Positions 45,431-57,345 of a DNA stretch of 64,000 nt are shown one piece after another. Position 1 is the first letter of the stretch, and each line of letters starts with the position of its first letter. The notes beneath the pieces are model-generated. The model did no database searches. It was not told the origin of the DNA and saw only the letters and a list, made by a program, of their open reading frames with translations. The stretch comes from Posidonia oceanica (lineage: Eukaryota; Streptophyta; Magnoliopsida; Alismatales; Posidoniaceae). The position numbers and the translations under genes were made by a program. The stretch spans positions 41,798,001 to 41,862,000 of the forward strand of contig JAZBRS010000029.1 in NCBI GenBank assembly GCA_037176725.1, read 5' to 3'.

Positions 45431-48400
45431 CCCGCCCTCAAACCGTGTCGATTGATCAACAACACGCAGTTTGGATTTGAGGTATTGAAGGCGACGAGGA
45501 TGCAGCCCCTTAGTGAATATATCGGCTGCTTGATCTGTGGTATTAACGTACTGAATGCTTAGGTGTTTTTCGACGACCTTCTCCCTGATAAAATGCACAT
45601 CGATCTCAATGTGCTTAGTGCGGTCATGAAACACAGGATTACGGGTTAAAGAGATGGCCGAGATGTTATCACACTAGATTACAGGAGTGTCAGAGATTGA
45701 GCAATGAAGCTCCTTGAGAATGGATTGAACCCAACACAACTCAGTTGCAGTTGAAGCCAAGCTACGATACTCTGCTTCAGTGGATGAGCGAGCAACAATG
45801 GACTGCTTCTTAGAGCTCCATGAGATCGGGTTTGGCCCGAGGAAGATGCAAAAACCTTGAGTCGATCGACGATCACTTGGACAACCAGCCCAATCAGAAT
45901 CACAGAAGGCTGTTATACGACAATCACCTGGATTGAACACCAGTTTAGAAGTGATTGTCCCTTTAAGATATCTCAAAATTCTCTTGACAGCCATCATATG
46001 AACCTCAGTAGGCTGTTGAAGAAATTGACGAGCTTGGTTGACAACAAATGATAAATCAGGTCGGGTAAGAGTGATATACTGTAAAGTACCAACAATGCTT
46101 CGATACAACGAAGGATCACTCATTGGTTTACCATCAAATTTAGACAATTTCTGAGTAGTAGCTGGAGATGACACAGGTTTACAACCACTCATATCAAATC
46201 GATCAAGAACATCTAAGACATATTTAGATTGGGAAAGATGTAAGGAGGTGGATGACCAAGAAACTGAGATACCAAGAAAATATGATAGAGCACCCATATC
46301 TTTCATATGGAAATAGATGCTAAGATTGAGAACCAGCTGCTGTATAAACCCATCATTATTTTCCATGATTATAATGTCATCAACATATAACAAAAGATAT
46401 ATGAGAATACCTTCCTTATGAAAGACGAATAGAGAAGGATCTGATGATGTCATGCAGAAACCAAGTTCTTCCATTTTTGAAGAGAACTTGGTATACCAAG
46501 ATCTGGGTGCCTGTCGTAGGCCATAGATGGATTTAAGCATCTTGCAGACATGGTGAGGTTTATCAGTATCACAATATCCTTATGGTTGCTCCATGAACAC
46601 ATCTTCTTCCAAGGTGCCATGTAAAAAAGCACTTTCCACATCCAGTTGGCGAAGAGACCAACCAGAGTTTACAACAAGAGCAAGCACAATTCTTATGGCA
46701 GAATGCTTCACAACAGGGCTAAATGTTTCAACAAAATCAATACCAGGCATTTGATGAAATACTTTAGCAACCAACCTGGCTTTGTGCTTGTTTAAGCTTC
46801 CATCAGAATTCAATTTGGTTTTATAAAGCCATTTGCAACCCACAACATTCATGCAAGAGTCATAAGGCACAAGCACCCATGTTTGCTGGTTTTGAAGTAC
46901 AAAGAATTCCAAATCCATAGCATGTCTCCATTGAGATGATTTGGATGCTTGAGTATAGGATGTAGGTGTGGGCACAAAAGTAGAAACAAGGACAACAAAA
47001 AGCTTGTGTTTGGTGCTAAGAAAGGCTTTCTTTTTGTAAATACCAAACTTAGCTCTAGTTTGCATAGGATAAAGGTTGACAGTAGGATCAACAAGAGGAT
47101 TATCAATAGGAGAAGAGGAAGAAGATAGAGAATCAGGTACACGAACAGATTGAGAATTTTCAGATAAAAAAGGAACAAGGGCAGAAGAAGAGACAAGAGA
47201 TTGAGAAGAATATGAATAGGGAGTAGAACAATTAAGAGAAATAGAATTTGAATCAGGAGATTTACAGTGAGGAGAACACATAAGCCAAGAGGCAGAAGAG
47301 GTTACAGGATTCTGTAGACCAACATGATCATCAGATACACTAGATAACAACAAGTAAGAAAAAACATGCTCATTGAATCGGACATTTCTAGATAGATAAA
47401 CTCTACCAGTGGGAGGGTGCCAACACTTGTATCCTTTTTTATTAACACAGTAACCAATGAAGATGCATTCATCACTCCGGAATTGCAACTTATTAGAATT
47501 GTAAGGTCTTAACCACGGAAAGCAACTGCAACCAAATGGCCTCATCAGATAGTAATCAAGTGTCTTCTTAAACAGCAACTGAAATGGGGAGATAGTACCA
47601 TTAGCCACAATTGGGAGACGATTGATCAAATAGACAGCTGTACTGAAAGCTTCAAGCCACATAGACAATGGTAATTGAGATTGTACCAACAACGTTAAAC
47701 CAGTTTCAACCACATGGCGATGCTTTCTCTCTACAATTCCATTTTGCTCAGGGGTATGTGGACAAGACTTCTGATGAATTATCCCTTTTGCACGTAGGAA
47801 ATTAGCAAGAGATTTGCTAGTGAACACACCCCCACTATCAGTTCTAATGCCTTTGATAGTCAGATTGAATTGATTTTCAACAAGCATACAAAAATTAACA
47901 AAGATACCATAGAACTCAGATTTGTGTTTAATAGGAAACAACCAGCTGTGCCTTGGAAAGTCATCTATTATTAGAATGTAAAATCTAAAACCAGTGACAC
48001 TAAGAACATGAGAGGGTCTCCATAGATCACAATGAAGAAGTTGAAGAGGGACAGTGGTTGAAGAAGTAGATTAAGAAAAAGGAAGACGACAGCTCTTACC
48101 TTTCTGACAGGAAGAGCATATAGAATCTAGAGAGGTGGAGCAAGGTAGCTGAAGATTTTGAAGGACAGATAACAGAATGTTAATAGACGGATGGCCAAGT
48201 CTATAGTGCCAAACCTTAGTTGAGTCTTTGCTACTGATGAAAGCTCTAGGAAGTGAGTTGCATGACTTAGTTGTAGTGAAGCTAATTGGGTATATGTCTC
48301 CATTAGCTTGCCCTTGATGAAGAATCCTCCCTGTGTTCTTGTCCTTGATAAGAAAACCATTATCATCAAACTGGAACAAGCAACAATTATCTCGAGCAAA

Positions 48401-48931
48401 GCATTTGACAGATAAAAGATTGAATGAAGCTTTGGGGCAGTGAAGAACATGATTCAACGAAAATACAGGTCCACTTGCTAAACAATTTATGTTGCCAATA
48501 TTAGAGATAGATAGCATATCACCATTACCTAGCTGAACGGAATCAGAGCCATGATATGGAGAAGAGATTTGCAGATTCCCAAGCTCAGAAGTAATGTGAT
48601 GAGAAGCACCCGTATCTGTATACCATAAGCTATCATCAGCAACTGAGTTCTCGTTAGCAACTATGGCCACAAGTTTGTCCACAGGTTGTTTGCCAATGTA
48701 ACTCATATTAAGCCTTTGAAAACAATCAATGTCAGAGTGACCAAATCGCTGACATATTTGGCATTGAATCCGAGTATGAGAATTTGAATTTGCATTAGAA
48801 CCAGAAGCTACACCAAGTGTCGTTAACAAAGGTCCTTGAGGTGGAGCTGAAGATGAATTCTTAACATAATTTCCTTTGTTAAAAGAATTCTTGAATCCTT
48901 GATAATTTTTAGAATTCCGAGACGGATGCCA
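45428..48931 (-). pseudogene. copia polyprotein: truncated gag, protease, integrase, RT, RNase H
   Basis: One minus-strand frame from about 48930 to 45428, with stops at 48073-48071, 46582-46580 (Gln expected after MEQP) and 45676-45674 (Trp expected). In order: zinc knuckle CQICQRFGHSDIDC; protease WYTDTGASHHIT; pre-integrase WHYRLGHPS...CSSCQKGKS; integrase with FYILIIDDF, IRTDSGGVF and HTPEQNGIVERKHR; RT with KARLVAKVFHQMPGIDF, LDVESAFLHG, KSIYGLRQAPRSWY and LLYVDDIII; RNase H with FCDSDWAGCPSDRRST and ARSSTEAEYRSL. An ATG at 48932-48930 starts MASVSEF then stops and is out of frame with the rest, so gag has probably suffered an internal deletion. The frame ends at the LTR boundary. Confidence 0.95.
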
Positions 48932-48970
48932 TATCCACAAGACCGGATCAGAGGCAGTGACGTAGAAAGG

Positions 48971-48982
48971 CGACTGATACCA
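48971..48982 (-). promoter_or_regulatory. Primer-binding site of the copia element
   Basis: Minus strand reads TGGTATCAGTCG directly after the LTR end at 48983; the first eight bases match initiator tRNA-Met. Confidence 0.85.
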
Positions 48983-49285
48983 TGTAATGAGATTGAAGAA
49001 GAAGAAACTGAAGGTTACAGAAGAGAGGAAATGGAGGTAGAGCTCAGTTATCTGGCTTCTTCCTTATCATTCAAAAAGAAAGAGTATACAGGTATTTATA
49101 CACCAGAGATGAGCCTAACTGATTTACCAGCTCAGCATCCACTTGGCACATTCAAGGCCAATCAAACATAACCGAAATAACAACCTGAACTAATCACAAC
49201 AACCTGAGCTAATCACTAAGTTAACTGATATAACTCAAGTCATTAAGCTACAGCCAGATAACTGATAGGCACAGATCTTTCATCA
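48983..49285 (-). mobile_element. 5' LTR of the copia element
   Basis: 303 bp, a near-identical partner of 45128-45430. Minus-strand ends TGATGAAAG and CTCATTACA. Confidence 0.95.
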
Positions 49286-49305
49286 TCTCTCCCCTGTCCG
49301 TTACC

Positions 49306-50166
49306 TAGTGGCGGAGTCAAGAATTTTTCACTATAGGGGTTATAGAAAATAAATTATCATAGTAGATGTAAAAAAAATTTTGACACCATGATTATAATCC
49401 AAAAATATGTCAACGTTAAAAACCACCAACATATCTTTTTTTTTTTTAAAGACTATTTCAAAAAAGAATTCTAACAAAAAAATTAAATTTATACAAGGAA
49501 TAGTTTCTAAAATTTGAAAAATAGTATATATATCTAAAATTAAGAAACAAAGATCATTCATCCATTGCATCAAAAAATAGTATATATTGCTAAAATTAAG
49601 AAACAGAGATCATTGACATAAAGAGAAAACTGAAAAACTGACTATGGTGGAGGTTTGTAGCTGTCGTCTCGTCAGGAGAGGGGGATCGCCTATGGAGGCT
49701 GGCCGGAGCCCAGAGGAGCCAAGGAGGACTGTTAGAACTTGGAAGACTGTGGAGGAGGACTAGAGGAGTTGAGGAGATCTGTTGATCTGGAACATCGTCG
49801 CCCACCGTTGGGTGGAGTCGGTGGATAAGGTGGCTCTTGGACAGTTGGAACCGGTGAGGAATCGAGAAGATCCGTCTGTGGAGAAGGAATCGAGGAGATC
49901 CGTCGCTTGTTAATGTCGCTCGCCAGACAGTCGCGATACCACCTTTTGATTTTATGGATTAAGGCATCCGTCGGTGTCGCCATCGCATGAGAGAGAAGAG
50001 GAAGAGAGTCAAATGTTTTGTATGAGAGAGGCCAAGAGGAAATTAGGAAAAGAGAGTAACGAAGTTTTATTGAAGTTATTTACAAAACATTATACTTAAT
50101 ATAATATATTTTTTCTAAATCCAACGAGAATAAAACCCCCACTGGCCCCATTTACGTCCACCCCTG
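49306..50166. mobile_element. Possible hAT (Tip100-like) element or element end
   Basis: The left end TAGTGGCGGAGTCAAG and the right end, read as reverse complement, CAGGGGTGGACGTAAATGGG, resemble CAGNGGCGGA termini of Tip100-like hAT elements. Flanks CCGTTACC and CCCCCACC match at five of eight positions only. The interior has an AT-rich part with a ~65-bp duplication (49525-49615) and a GC-rich part (49640-49985). A minus-strand frame (49732-49983: MATPTDALIHKIKRWYRD) is unrecognised. The left end could instead pair with the terminus at 54900. Confidence 0.4.
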
Positions 50167-50857
50167 CCCCCACCCACGATTAAACAAACAGCGAGATAAG
50201 TCCATCCGTCTCCATGGCAATGTAAATCTTACGGAAGAGGATGAGGAGAAGAAGCAACTGATGGCAGACCTTAGCTATTATTCTACTTGATATTATTTTC
50301 ATAGAATATGATAATAGATTAACAGAAGTGTCTTCCACATCATTGGCAACCAACCAATCCGTTGCGTGCTGCACAATCCATAGTTTTTTATAGAAAAAAA
50401 AAGGATGACGTAAGCATTGATGGAATGAGGATTTTTCATGACACATGATCAAGTTAAAAAAATACGATGCATGTATAAAAAATATGAATTCAAAATATTT
50501 TCTGCAAGGTAAAGTTTCTACAACTAGTGGTCGTAATCTAGGATTTGAAATTAATTCTTTTATCTTGAATTCTAAAGATTCAGAAGTTTTCTTTAAATCA
50601 ATAGAAGAAAATGCTTGAACATCTTATTGAGTGTTTGAATCACTACCACTACTAGGTAATTTATCATTTGAAATTTATGGTAAATGTCTTTTTCTTATAA
50701 AAAATTTCTCCATAACTATTTCTCCAAAAATTTGAAATGATAATTAAAAAGATAAATTGAACCATAAAATTCATAAACATAAGAAAGACTTAAAGACCAT
50801 GAATCAAGATTTATTATAAAGACAAGTCAAATAACTATCAAAGTATTTGATTCATAT
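50167..50857. other. AT-rich region with a transposase relic
   Basis: Apart from the relic at 50470-50713 no feature was recognised. The last five bases, CATAT, are the target duplication of the solo LTR that follows. Confidence 0.5.
50470..50713 (-). pseudogene. N-terminal relic of a hAT (TTF-type) transposase
   Basis: Minus strand from ATG 50713-50711 reads MEKFFIRKRHLP, then, past two TAA codons, SSIDLKKTSESLEFKIKELI and SNPRLRPLV. An M-E-(K/R)-F-F-x-R-K start followed by a region ending N-P-x-x-R-P is typical of plant hAT transposases of the TTF zinc-finger type. The zinc-finger and catalytic parts are missing: sequence to the left is unrelated. It may belong to an element whose termini are at 49306 and/or 54900. 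Confidence 0.6.
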
Positions 50858-53800
50858 TGTAACACTTAGGAATTCATTTCTCTTGTAATTATGCTTTCAT
50901 AATGAATTCCTTGGTTTTGGTCGGGTGTTATTGGCCTTGCGAGTCCCACTTAAGGTTGTTGTAGACTCCATCTGTGGTTTGTGTGGGTCTCCACCTGTAT
51001 TATTGTGGTGGACGCCCACTTGTGGTGGTTGGTGGGACAGATTGTGGTTTGGTCCTGGCTCCTTCTCTCTCTTTCTCTCCCTCTCTTTCCCTTCCCTCCT
51101 CTCTCTCTCCCTCTCTCTCTCTCCTTCCCACCCTCTCCCCCTCACGTGCTCTCCCCCTCCCTTCCTTCCCCTCCCCCGCGCGTGTCTTCTTCTCCTCCTC
51201 ACGCGTGCACCTCTCTCCCCCTCACTCCTCATGTCCGCTCCTCCTCCCTCTCACCTGCGCCTGTGCCCTAACCTCGGCCGGCGATGCAGTCCTCTCCTCC
51301 CCCTCTCCCCATCCGTCTCCTCCTCCCTTCTCTCTCTCCCCCTTCCCCTCCTCTCCCTCTTCTTCATCTTCCTCTCCTCCGTTGGTGGCTGTTGGTGGTG
51401 GCCGGCGTGCGGTGGCAGCTGGCGGTAGTGCGGCGAGCTCTAGTAGTCGTCCCAGTGGAGCGGCGAGCCCGAGAGCAGCGCGTGGAGCTTGGAGTGCCTG
51501 TGGATCGTCGGTAGACGGGGGTTGTCCCTCTGTCCTAAGGTACACGCCTCGCCCTACGAGCTTAAATGTTTAGATATTGCTATGCATGTGTCCCTTGCCA
51601 TATTTTGTATGTTATATTTGAGTTTGGCAATTTTTAGGGATTTATATGCATTTAGGCGAATTTATTTGGCTTGAGTGAGTTTATAGCTTGAATGTGGTTT
51701 TCCGCTGTTTGATGAAGTTGTATGCTCTCAAACGGCTTCAATATGATTTAATTGTGTGCCTTGCCATGTTTATATGTTATGGTAGAGGTTTGGTAATTTT
51801 AGAGATTTTATGTGATTTTGGCCGAATATATGGCCCGAATGACTTAAATACTATTATTGTGGTTTCCCGGTGAATTCCTGTGTTTTGGGCCTCGGATTGA
51901 GGCGAATGTGATATGTTCAGGTTGCTTGAGCAGATGTGCTCGCTCCCATGTGTTGCACGCTTGGTTTGGCGTGGATTTGATAGTGTTTTGATGTTTTTAT
52001 AGAAAATGGCTTCAATATTGGTTTTCTGGTGTTTTCTTGGGTTGCGTGCCTCGGAATGCCATATTGAGTATATAGTTGCATTCCTTGTTAAATTCCGGAG
52101 ATTCTGGTATATGGCACGCTAGTTTTAAAGTTTGATTCGAGTATTTTGGGTTTTAAGTCGGCTTTATAAGTTTTCTGCCTTGTCCTGATTCGACATGATC
52201 TTTTTGGTCGATCTGCCGATTTCTAGGGGAAATCAATACACCGGTGTGATATCGGTGTCACATTTTTCTGTCAGATTTAGACCAGGACCTGATTTCGATC
52301 GACCGATATTTATCAGTCTGCCGTTTTCAGGATTGGATCGGTCCGACCGGTGGATTTAATTCCACCGAAGCAGGGATTTTCGGTACGACCGGTGTGATAT
52401 CGGTCTGCCGATCACCATGTGAACCAGTCGCCCGGTGGATTTAGTTCCACCGAAACAGGGATTTTCGGTATACCGGTTGGAGTACCGATCTGCCGATTTT
52501 GGTCTAGAATACTCTCCTGGGCTTGTTTTTCAATATGGTTTCCTCGATTAGTTTTGGGGCTTATTGTGCTTTAGCCCATGATATTTGATAAATATTTTCA
52601 AAGAGATTTTTGAGGAGAAATATGAATGGTTTGCAAATAGTTTTGCTGAGATTTTCCGTGGCCGAAAACCTGAGAGTTGTGTTGGTTGGACCTAGGGATG
52701 TGACAGCGTTCCTAGTGTGTCACACACTTCGCCTGGGTTGAGGTTTGGGGGTCGGGGTGCCTGTCGTACCTAACGGTATCGTAGCAGCGGACTCGGAAGG
52801 TATAATACTCCTGTGTAGCTGAGCGTGATACCCTAGTTATTACGGGCACCAGGACTCACCTTGTTTTGGGTGCTAGCTGAGCCTAGGGGTTGGAGCCTCT
52901 AGTGGTTCGAGGCACTGGTGCTGGCTAAGCCTAGGGGTTGGAGCTTCTAATGGTTCGGAGCACTGAGTTGAGGTCGCTGTATATTAGGCGTGCCTTGTGG
53001 TTTATTCTGAGTGAGGACAGCTTGCCCAATTGGGGTGAGTAGCTTTCCCTGGTGGGGGATCGCTTTTGAGGCGTCTCTAGTGACGAGATGCTGGGACGGA
53101 CACGCTCCTCCACAGGACGGGTGTTCGTGGCAGTACAGTGAGCTGCAGGGGTGAGTCCCTGGTTACTGCTTGAGGCCAGGTCGGTTGCTTGACACTAGAC
53201 AACACGATCAGTTGTGGTTTTATGCCTGTGGGGCTGTGTTTTTGGTTGTTGCTGGCCGTATTAGGCCTTGAGCTTTGCTTGAGTTTGGGCTTAGTGAGTT
53301 TTACTGTTGTTTGGGCCATATTGGGCCAGTTGCTTTCTGCCTGTGTATGGCGTGATATTGTGAGTTGTGTTTTCGACCGTAGTAGGCTAGATGTTTTCCC
53401 ACCTAGTTATGGCGTGTGGCTTTGGTTTTGAGCTTTGGGTCGGTGGGCCGCTATATTGATTGAGATTTAGTTTTGCGAGGTATTTCCACCTTGTTTTGGC
53501 CGGTGGGCCGATTGCTTTCCCAGCCTGAGGGGTTGGAGGGTTTTGAGTGGTTTTGAGGTTTTGGGCCGGTGGACCGTGGTTTGTGGAATATTCTGTAAAC
53601 GCCTGTTTTCCTTGTGTTAGCATGTTGGCTTTGGGAAGGGTGTTTTATTTAATTATATTGCTTATTGTGGACCCATATTTTGGGATTTTACCAGTTGTGC
53701 CATATTTGAGGTTTTATGCTGGTTTCTCGTGTGATTTTTACGAGGTGTGTGTTGGGTGACGATTTCTAGGTCACTCATGTGTGCTTTGTTTGGTTTTCAG

Positions 53801-53989
53801 TTGCTGGTGCAGATGATTAGCTAGTTTGAAGTTCTAGTGCATATAGTGGGAGTCACGTAACTTTCCACTGCAGATTCCTGGTATAGATATTTGTTGTTTA
53901 GCCCAGTGATTTATTGTAATTGTAATAGTTAATTAAGTTTTAAATTTGTTGGGCTTTTGGTTTTGTTGGTAGCGACTCGGGTCGTTACA
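50858..53989 (+). mobile_element. Solo LTR of a Tekay/Del-like chromovirus, 3132 bp
   Basis: Starts TGTAACACTTAGG, ends CGGGTCGTTACA, and is flanked by a perfect target duplication CATAT (50853-50857, 53990-53994). It shares modules with the LTRs of element D: a pyrimidine-rich TCTC stretch (51058-51370), a block dense in ACCGGT/TCGGT (52200-52510) and the stem GGGTGAC...GTCAC (53754-53774). Orientation follows from that order. No internal domain is present. Several Leu/Ser/Pro-rich ORFs are products of the TC-rich stretch. Confidence 0.92.
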
Positions 53990-55603
53990 CATATAATCAA
54001 TATGAAACAAAGTAATTGGATTTACTTCACAAGATCAATTGAATGCTAATTGCTAAAAATCGACTAGTTACTTGATTAGGCAAACAAAGACTATCTAACT
54101 AGAGAAAGTGAAGAACCAACCTTACAAGTGACGGATGGTGCAGAAAGAGACAACGACATTGAACAGTGTTTGTGTTATAGGAGAAACTAGTTTACACTTC
54201 AAATTAATACCAAATCTTGGTTGCCTGGTTAGAGATGTAATATTCCTCAACAGCCTATAAACACACATACTGACATACAATCAAGATCAAATTTCTAGAA
54301 AAATTCAGGTAGTGCATGAACAGAGAGTTGAGCGGTGATCTACCATGAATGCACAGGTAACAACAGACTAGGAGGACAGAATCATAGGAGTAGACAGTAG
54401 AGAAGATCCACATCCACTCAGTGACACTGTGACAGTAGACAGTGGAAAGTGGGCAGTAGTGGAGATAGGAGGCTCTGCCGCGGAGCCACGCTTGGCCCAT
54501 GGGTAGTTGGGCCACACCGGGATAAAAGGGAATAGGGGATTTGATGGTGGACAGTGGAGAGTGGCGATGCGGCGAAGGAGAGGATGGTTGTGAGTAGTCG
54601 ATAGAGGATGGTCGACCATCGATGCCACAACGGGTCGGGTGCACAGGAGGCAGTGACGACGGGCCATCAAGGAAGGTCGCGAGTGCTGCACAGTGGCGAC
54701 GGGCCACCAAGGGCAATCGTGAGTACTGCACAGTGACGATGGGCCGCCGGGGATGGGCAATCCGATCTCCAGCACATAGTAGCATAGGCACACAAAGGAG
54801 AGTGGCTACGTGTGGCGTGCCCTATTCTTCTTCTTTTTTTTGTGAAAGTGCAATTAGATTCTTCGAATTTTGAAAAATTTCAAGTGTGGCTCCGCCACTG
54901 GACGTAAATGCAACCCCCTCGATTCCTCTCCTCAAAAATCCAACCATTGTCGTTACGAGAAGGCCATGCTCACCATTCCCCCTCTTGGAAAGCATGTCGT
55001 CTCTTCACCACCCCCAGTCACCACCACTTCCTCATCTCCTCCTCCTTGTCGACTACTTGTTTCCACTAGCGTTGACAACTCACGTAGCTTCACTCGCCGA
55101 GCCGATCCGAGCTAGCTAGTGGATCCACGTTAGAACTGATTAATTAAACCATTTTTTATAGTTCAGTTTGATTTAGATTTGCTTAATAGTTCGGTTTGTT
55201 TCTGAAATTTTGGAATCATTCTTAGTAGTTTGGTTCTTGGTTTTGGGTACAGTTAATCAAATCGAACCAAGAACCAATCCATATATTTATATATATATAA
55301 TATATTTATAGTGTATGAATGTCAATCGTTGGATTAGATAACTTCACATCTCAACCTTTCAGTTTATTCTAGTTTATATAAAAACAAAATCCAAAATCCT
55401 AAGTTCCTATTCCCAAACACCCTTCAAACTCTATTAGGTGGCACTCCCTCTCGCACCGCCGCACTTCGCCACTCCCTCCTGCACGTGCACAGCTGCAGGC
55501 CCACCCACACACAATGTAAAAAACAATGTAATCTTAACATTCCCACACGAACATAGCACACAACAGATTGGTTCTGTGTTCATGTTATTTTTGACATGGA
55601 CAA
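53990..55603. other. Intergenic DNA with a hAT-like terminus at 54900
   Basis: GTGTGGCTCCGCCACTG ends at 54900; read as reverse complement it is CAGTGGCGGAGCCAC, a Tip100-like terminus, followed inwards by AT-rich sequence. The GC-rich part 54370-54780 gives several overlapping minus-strand ORFs without recognisable similarity, containing repeated CGACGGGCC motifs. 55130-55290 has GGTTTGTT/AATCAAAT-type AT-rich sequence. No gene recognised. Confidence 0.45.
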
Positions 55604-55659
55604 TGTGACGACCTAGATTTTTGGACAGCATTTTGGGTCAGATAATTCATTTGCAATTC

Positions 55660-57120
55660 TAGGTTGTTAAACGTTGAGTATCCCGCATTCAATATAGAAC
55701 GTAGGTCTAGCAGCGTTCAACATTTGAATTAGTGGTTTCTGGCTACTGGGTGTGTTGAACGCAGGATGTGAGGCGTTTTACGTTAAACGTGAGATATCAC
55801 GTGTTCAACACCTAAGAATGGAATATTTTGGAATCTTAGGGTATTGAACGCGACATGCGGTGTGTTTTATGTTAAACGCATGAAATGGCACGTATAACAC
55901 CCTATGCTGTTTCCACAAATTTCAGCAGCTACCTATTTAATGGAGGGGTGTTTCTCCAGGAATTCTCTCATCTCCTTCATCTCTTCTTCCTTAGGGGCTT
56001 ATGAGGGTGATTCTAGGGGGTTCTAGGGAGAGAATTCAGAGAGAGAGAGAGAGAGTGAGGGGTGCATGGGTTGCTTGAGAAGGGATCTTGATCTTTCCAT
56101 GCACGTGGCTGTGGTTGTCATGGCTGAGTTCTGGCAACCTCCGACTGCCCCACACGTCGAGCTTAGCCAGAGAAGGTGCTGCAACTGTGGAAGCAAGGTG
56201 AGCCAAGTTGAATTCCTTAGTTGGGTTCTCGTCTTCCTTCTCGTCGTTGGGTTCAAGCACTGATTCTCTGTACTCCTGTGTGCCTGCTCGAGTTGCTGTG
56301 GATCATGGGTGGCCTGAGGATGTTCGAGGAGTTGTTGGGAGCTTCCCTGAAGCGCTGGATCGCAGTGGAGGCCAGCGGTTGGTCGAGTGTCCCTTGGTGC
56401 AAGGTACACACCCTGTAGGAGTAATTTTATAATGTTTTGTGATTGAGTTCTTGGTGAATTTTAGTGTGCTTGATGCCCCTATGCCTATGTTTGATGGTTG
56501 CATGGTTTTTGAAGGGGATGTGTTTGATTGGGGGGAGTTTTTGAATGCAGGGGTGCTGTCAGTGTGTTGAATGCATGGCCTGGCGCGTTCAACATAGAAC
56601 GTCTAGACTATCGCGTTCTACACTGCTCCCTTGTTCTCCTTTAATCTGGATAGTTTAGTTGGTTCTGAGTTGTGATTTATGTTGCATACTGTAATAACAT
56701 GTTTGTTTTAGGGTTGCTTATATTCTCCTAGTAGTTTTGGAGTGGATGCATGCATGATTGGTAGGGGTTCTAATTCAGGGTTTGGCTAGGGGCGTTAAAC
56801 GCGGCCCTGGCTACGTTTAACATTGAACGCTGGTTCCTCAACGTTTAACATTGAACGCTGGTTCCTCAGCGTTCAATGTCCCAGGATGGTTTTGCATGCT
56901 TAATTTTAGGATTTAATCTAGATTTTAGAGAGCTATTAATAGATGGCATTTATTGTTGATCATGTTAATTAATAGTTGCATTGATTCCTTAATGCATGAT
57001 TAGAGTTGGATTAGTTTTAAGTTAAGTTTTAATTGAGCATTTGGGTCTAGGTTGTTGAACGCAGACTTCCCTGCATTCAACGTTGAACCAGGATCCCTGC
57101 GTTCAACACCTGGAGTGGAT
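55660..57120. repeat. Dispersed GTTGAACGC / GCGTTCAAC dyad motifs in LTR F
   Basis: Six clusters (about 55668-55720, 55755-55805, 55843-55905, 56566-56635, 56790-56880, 57052-57112), each pairing a forward and an inverted GTTGAACGC- or GTTAAACGC-type motif 15-45 bases apart. In the cluster at 56805-56870 a unit with AACATTGAACGCTGG is also directly repeated. Confidence 0.75.
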
Positions 57121-57139
57121 TTCTAGGGAAGGATTGTAG

Positions 57140-57345
57140 TTTAGCCCCTCATGTTTGGAGGATCTACATTTCAGTCCCTGACTTTTATATTGGAATTGCA
57201 TTTTGGTCCCTGAGTTTGGTGAACAGTACTGTTTAGTCTCTGAGCTTTATGGGAACTGCTATTCAATCCCTAGCTTTTGGATGAGATTACTTTTAAGTCC
57301 CTAGTCTCTATATGACTGCATGTGGGTCCTTAATGACTTGTTTTT
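57140..57345 (+). repeat. ~34-bp imperfect tandem repeat in LTR F
   Basis: About six to seven copies centred on TTTNAGTCCCTGAGTTT (variants TTTCAGTCCCTGAC, TTTTGGTCCCTGAG, TTTAGTCTCTGAGC, TTCAATCCCTAGC, TTTAAGTCCCTAG). Copies are spaced 30-37 bases apart. Confidence 0.8.

Larger units (their letters stand above)
45128..49285 (-). mobile_element. Complete Ty1/copia element, 4158 bp
   Basis: Two 303-bp LTRs (45128-45430, 48983-49285) that differ at few sites, flanked by a perfect target duplication TCTCT (45123-45127, 49286-49290). The primer site adjoins the 5' LTR and the polyprotein is on the minus strand. Length is short for a copia element because most of gag is missing. Domain order protease-integrase-RT-RNase H is diagnostic of copia. 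Confidence 0.96.

Noticed and set aside
50925..51573. 167- and 199-codon Ser/Leu/Pro ORFs
   Set aside because: Translations of the TCTC-rich part of a solo LTR.
54255..54793. 178-codon minus-strand ORF
   Set aside because: Overlaps other frames of similar quality in GC-rich sequence; no domain recognised.
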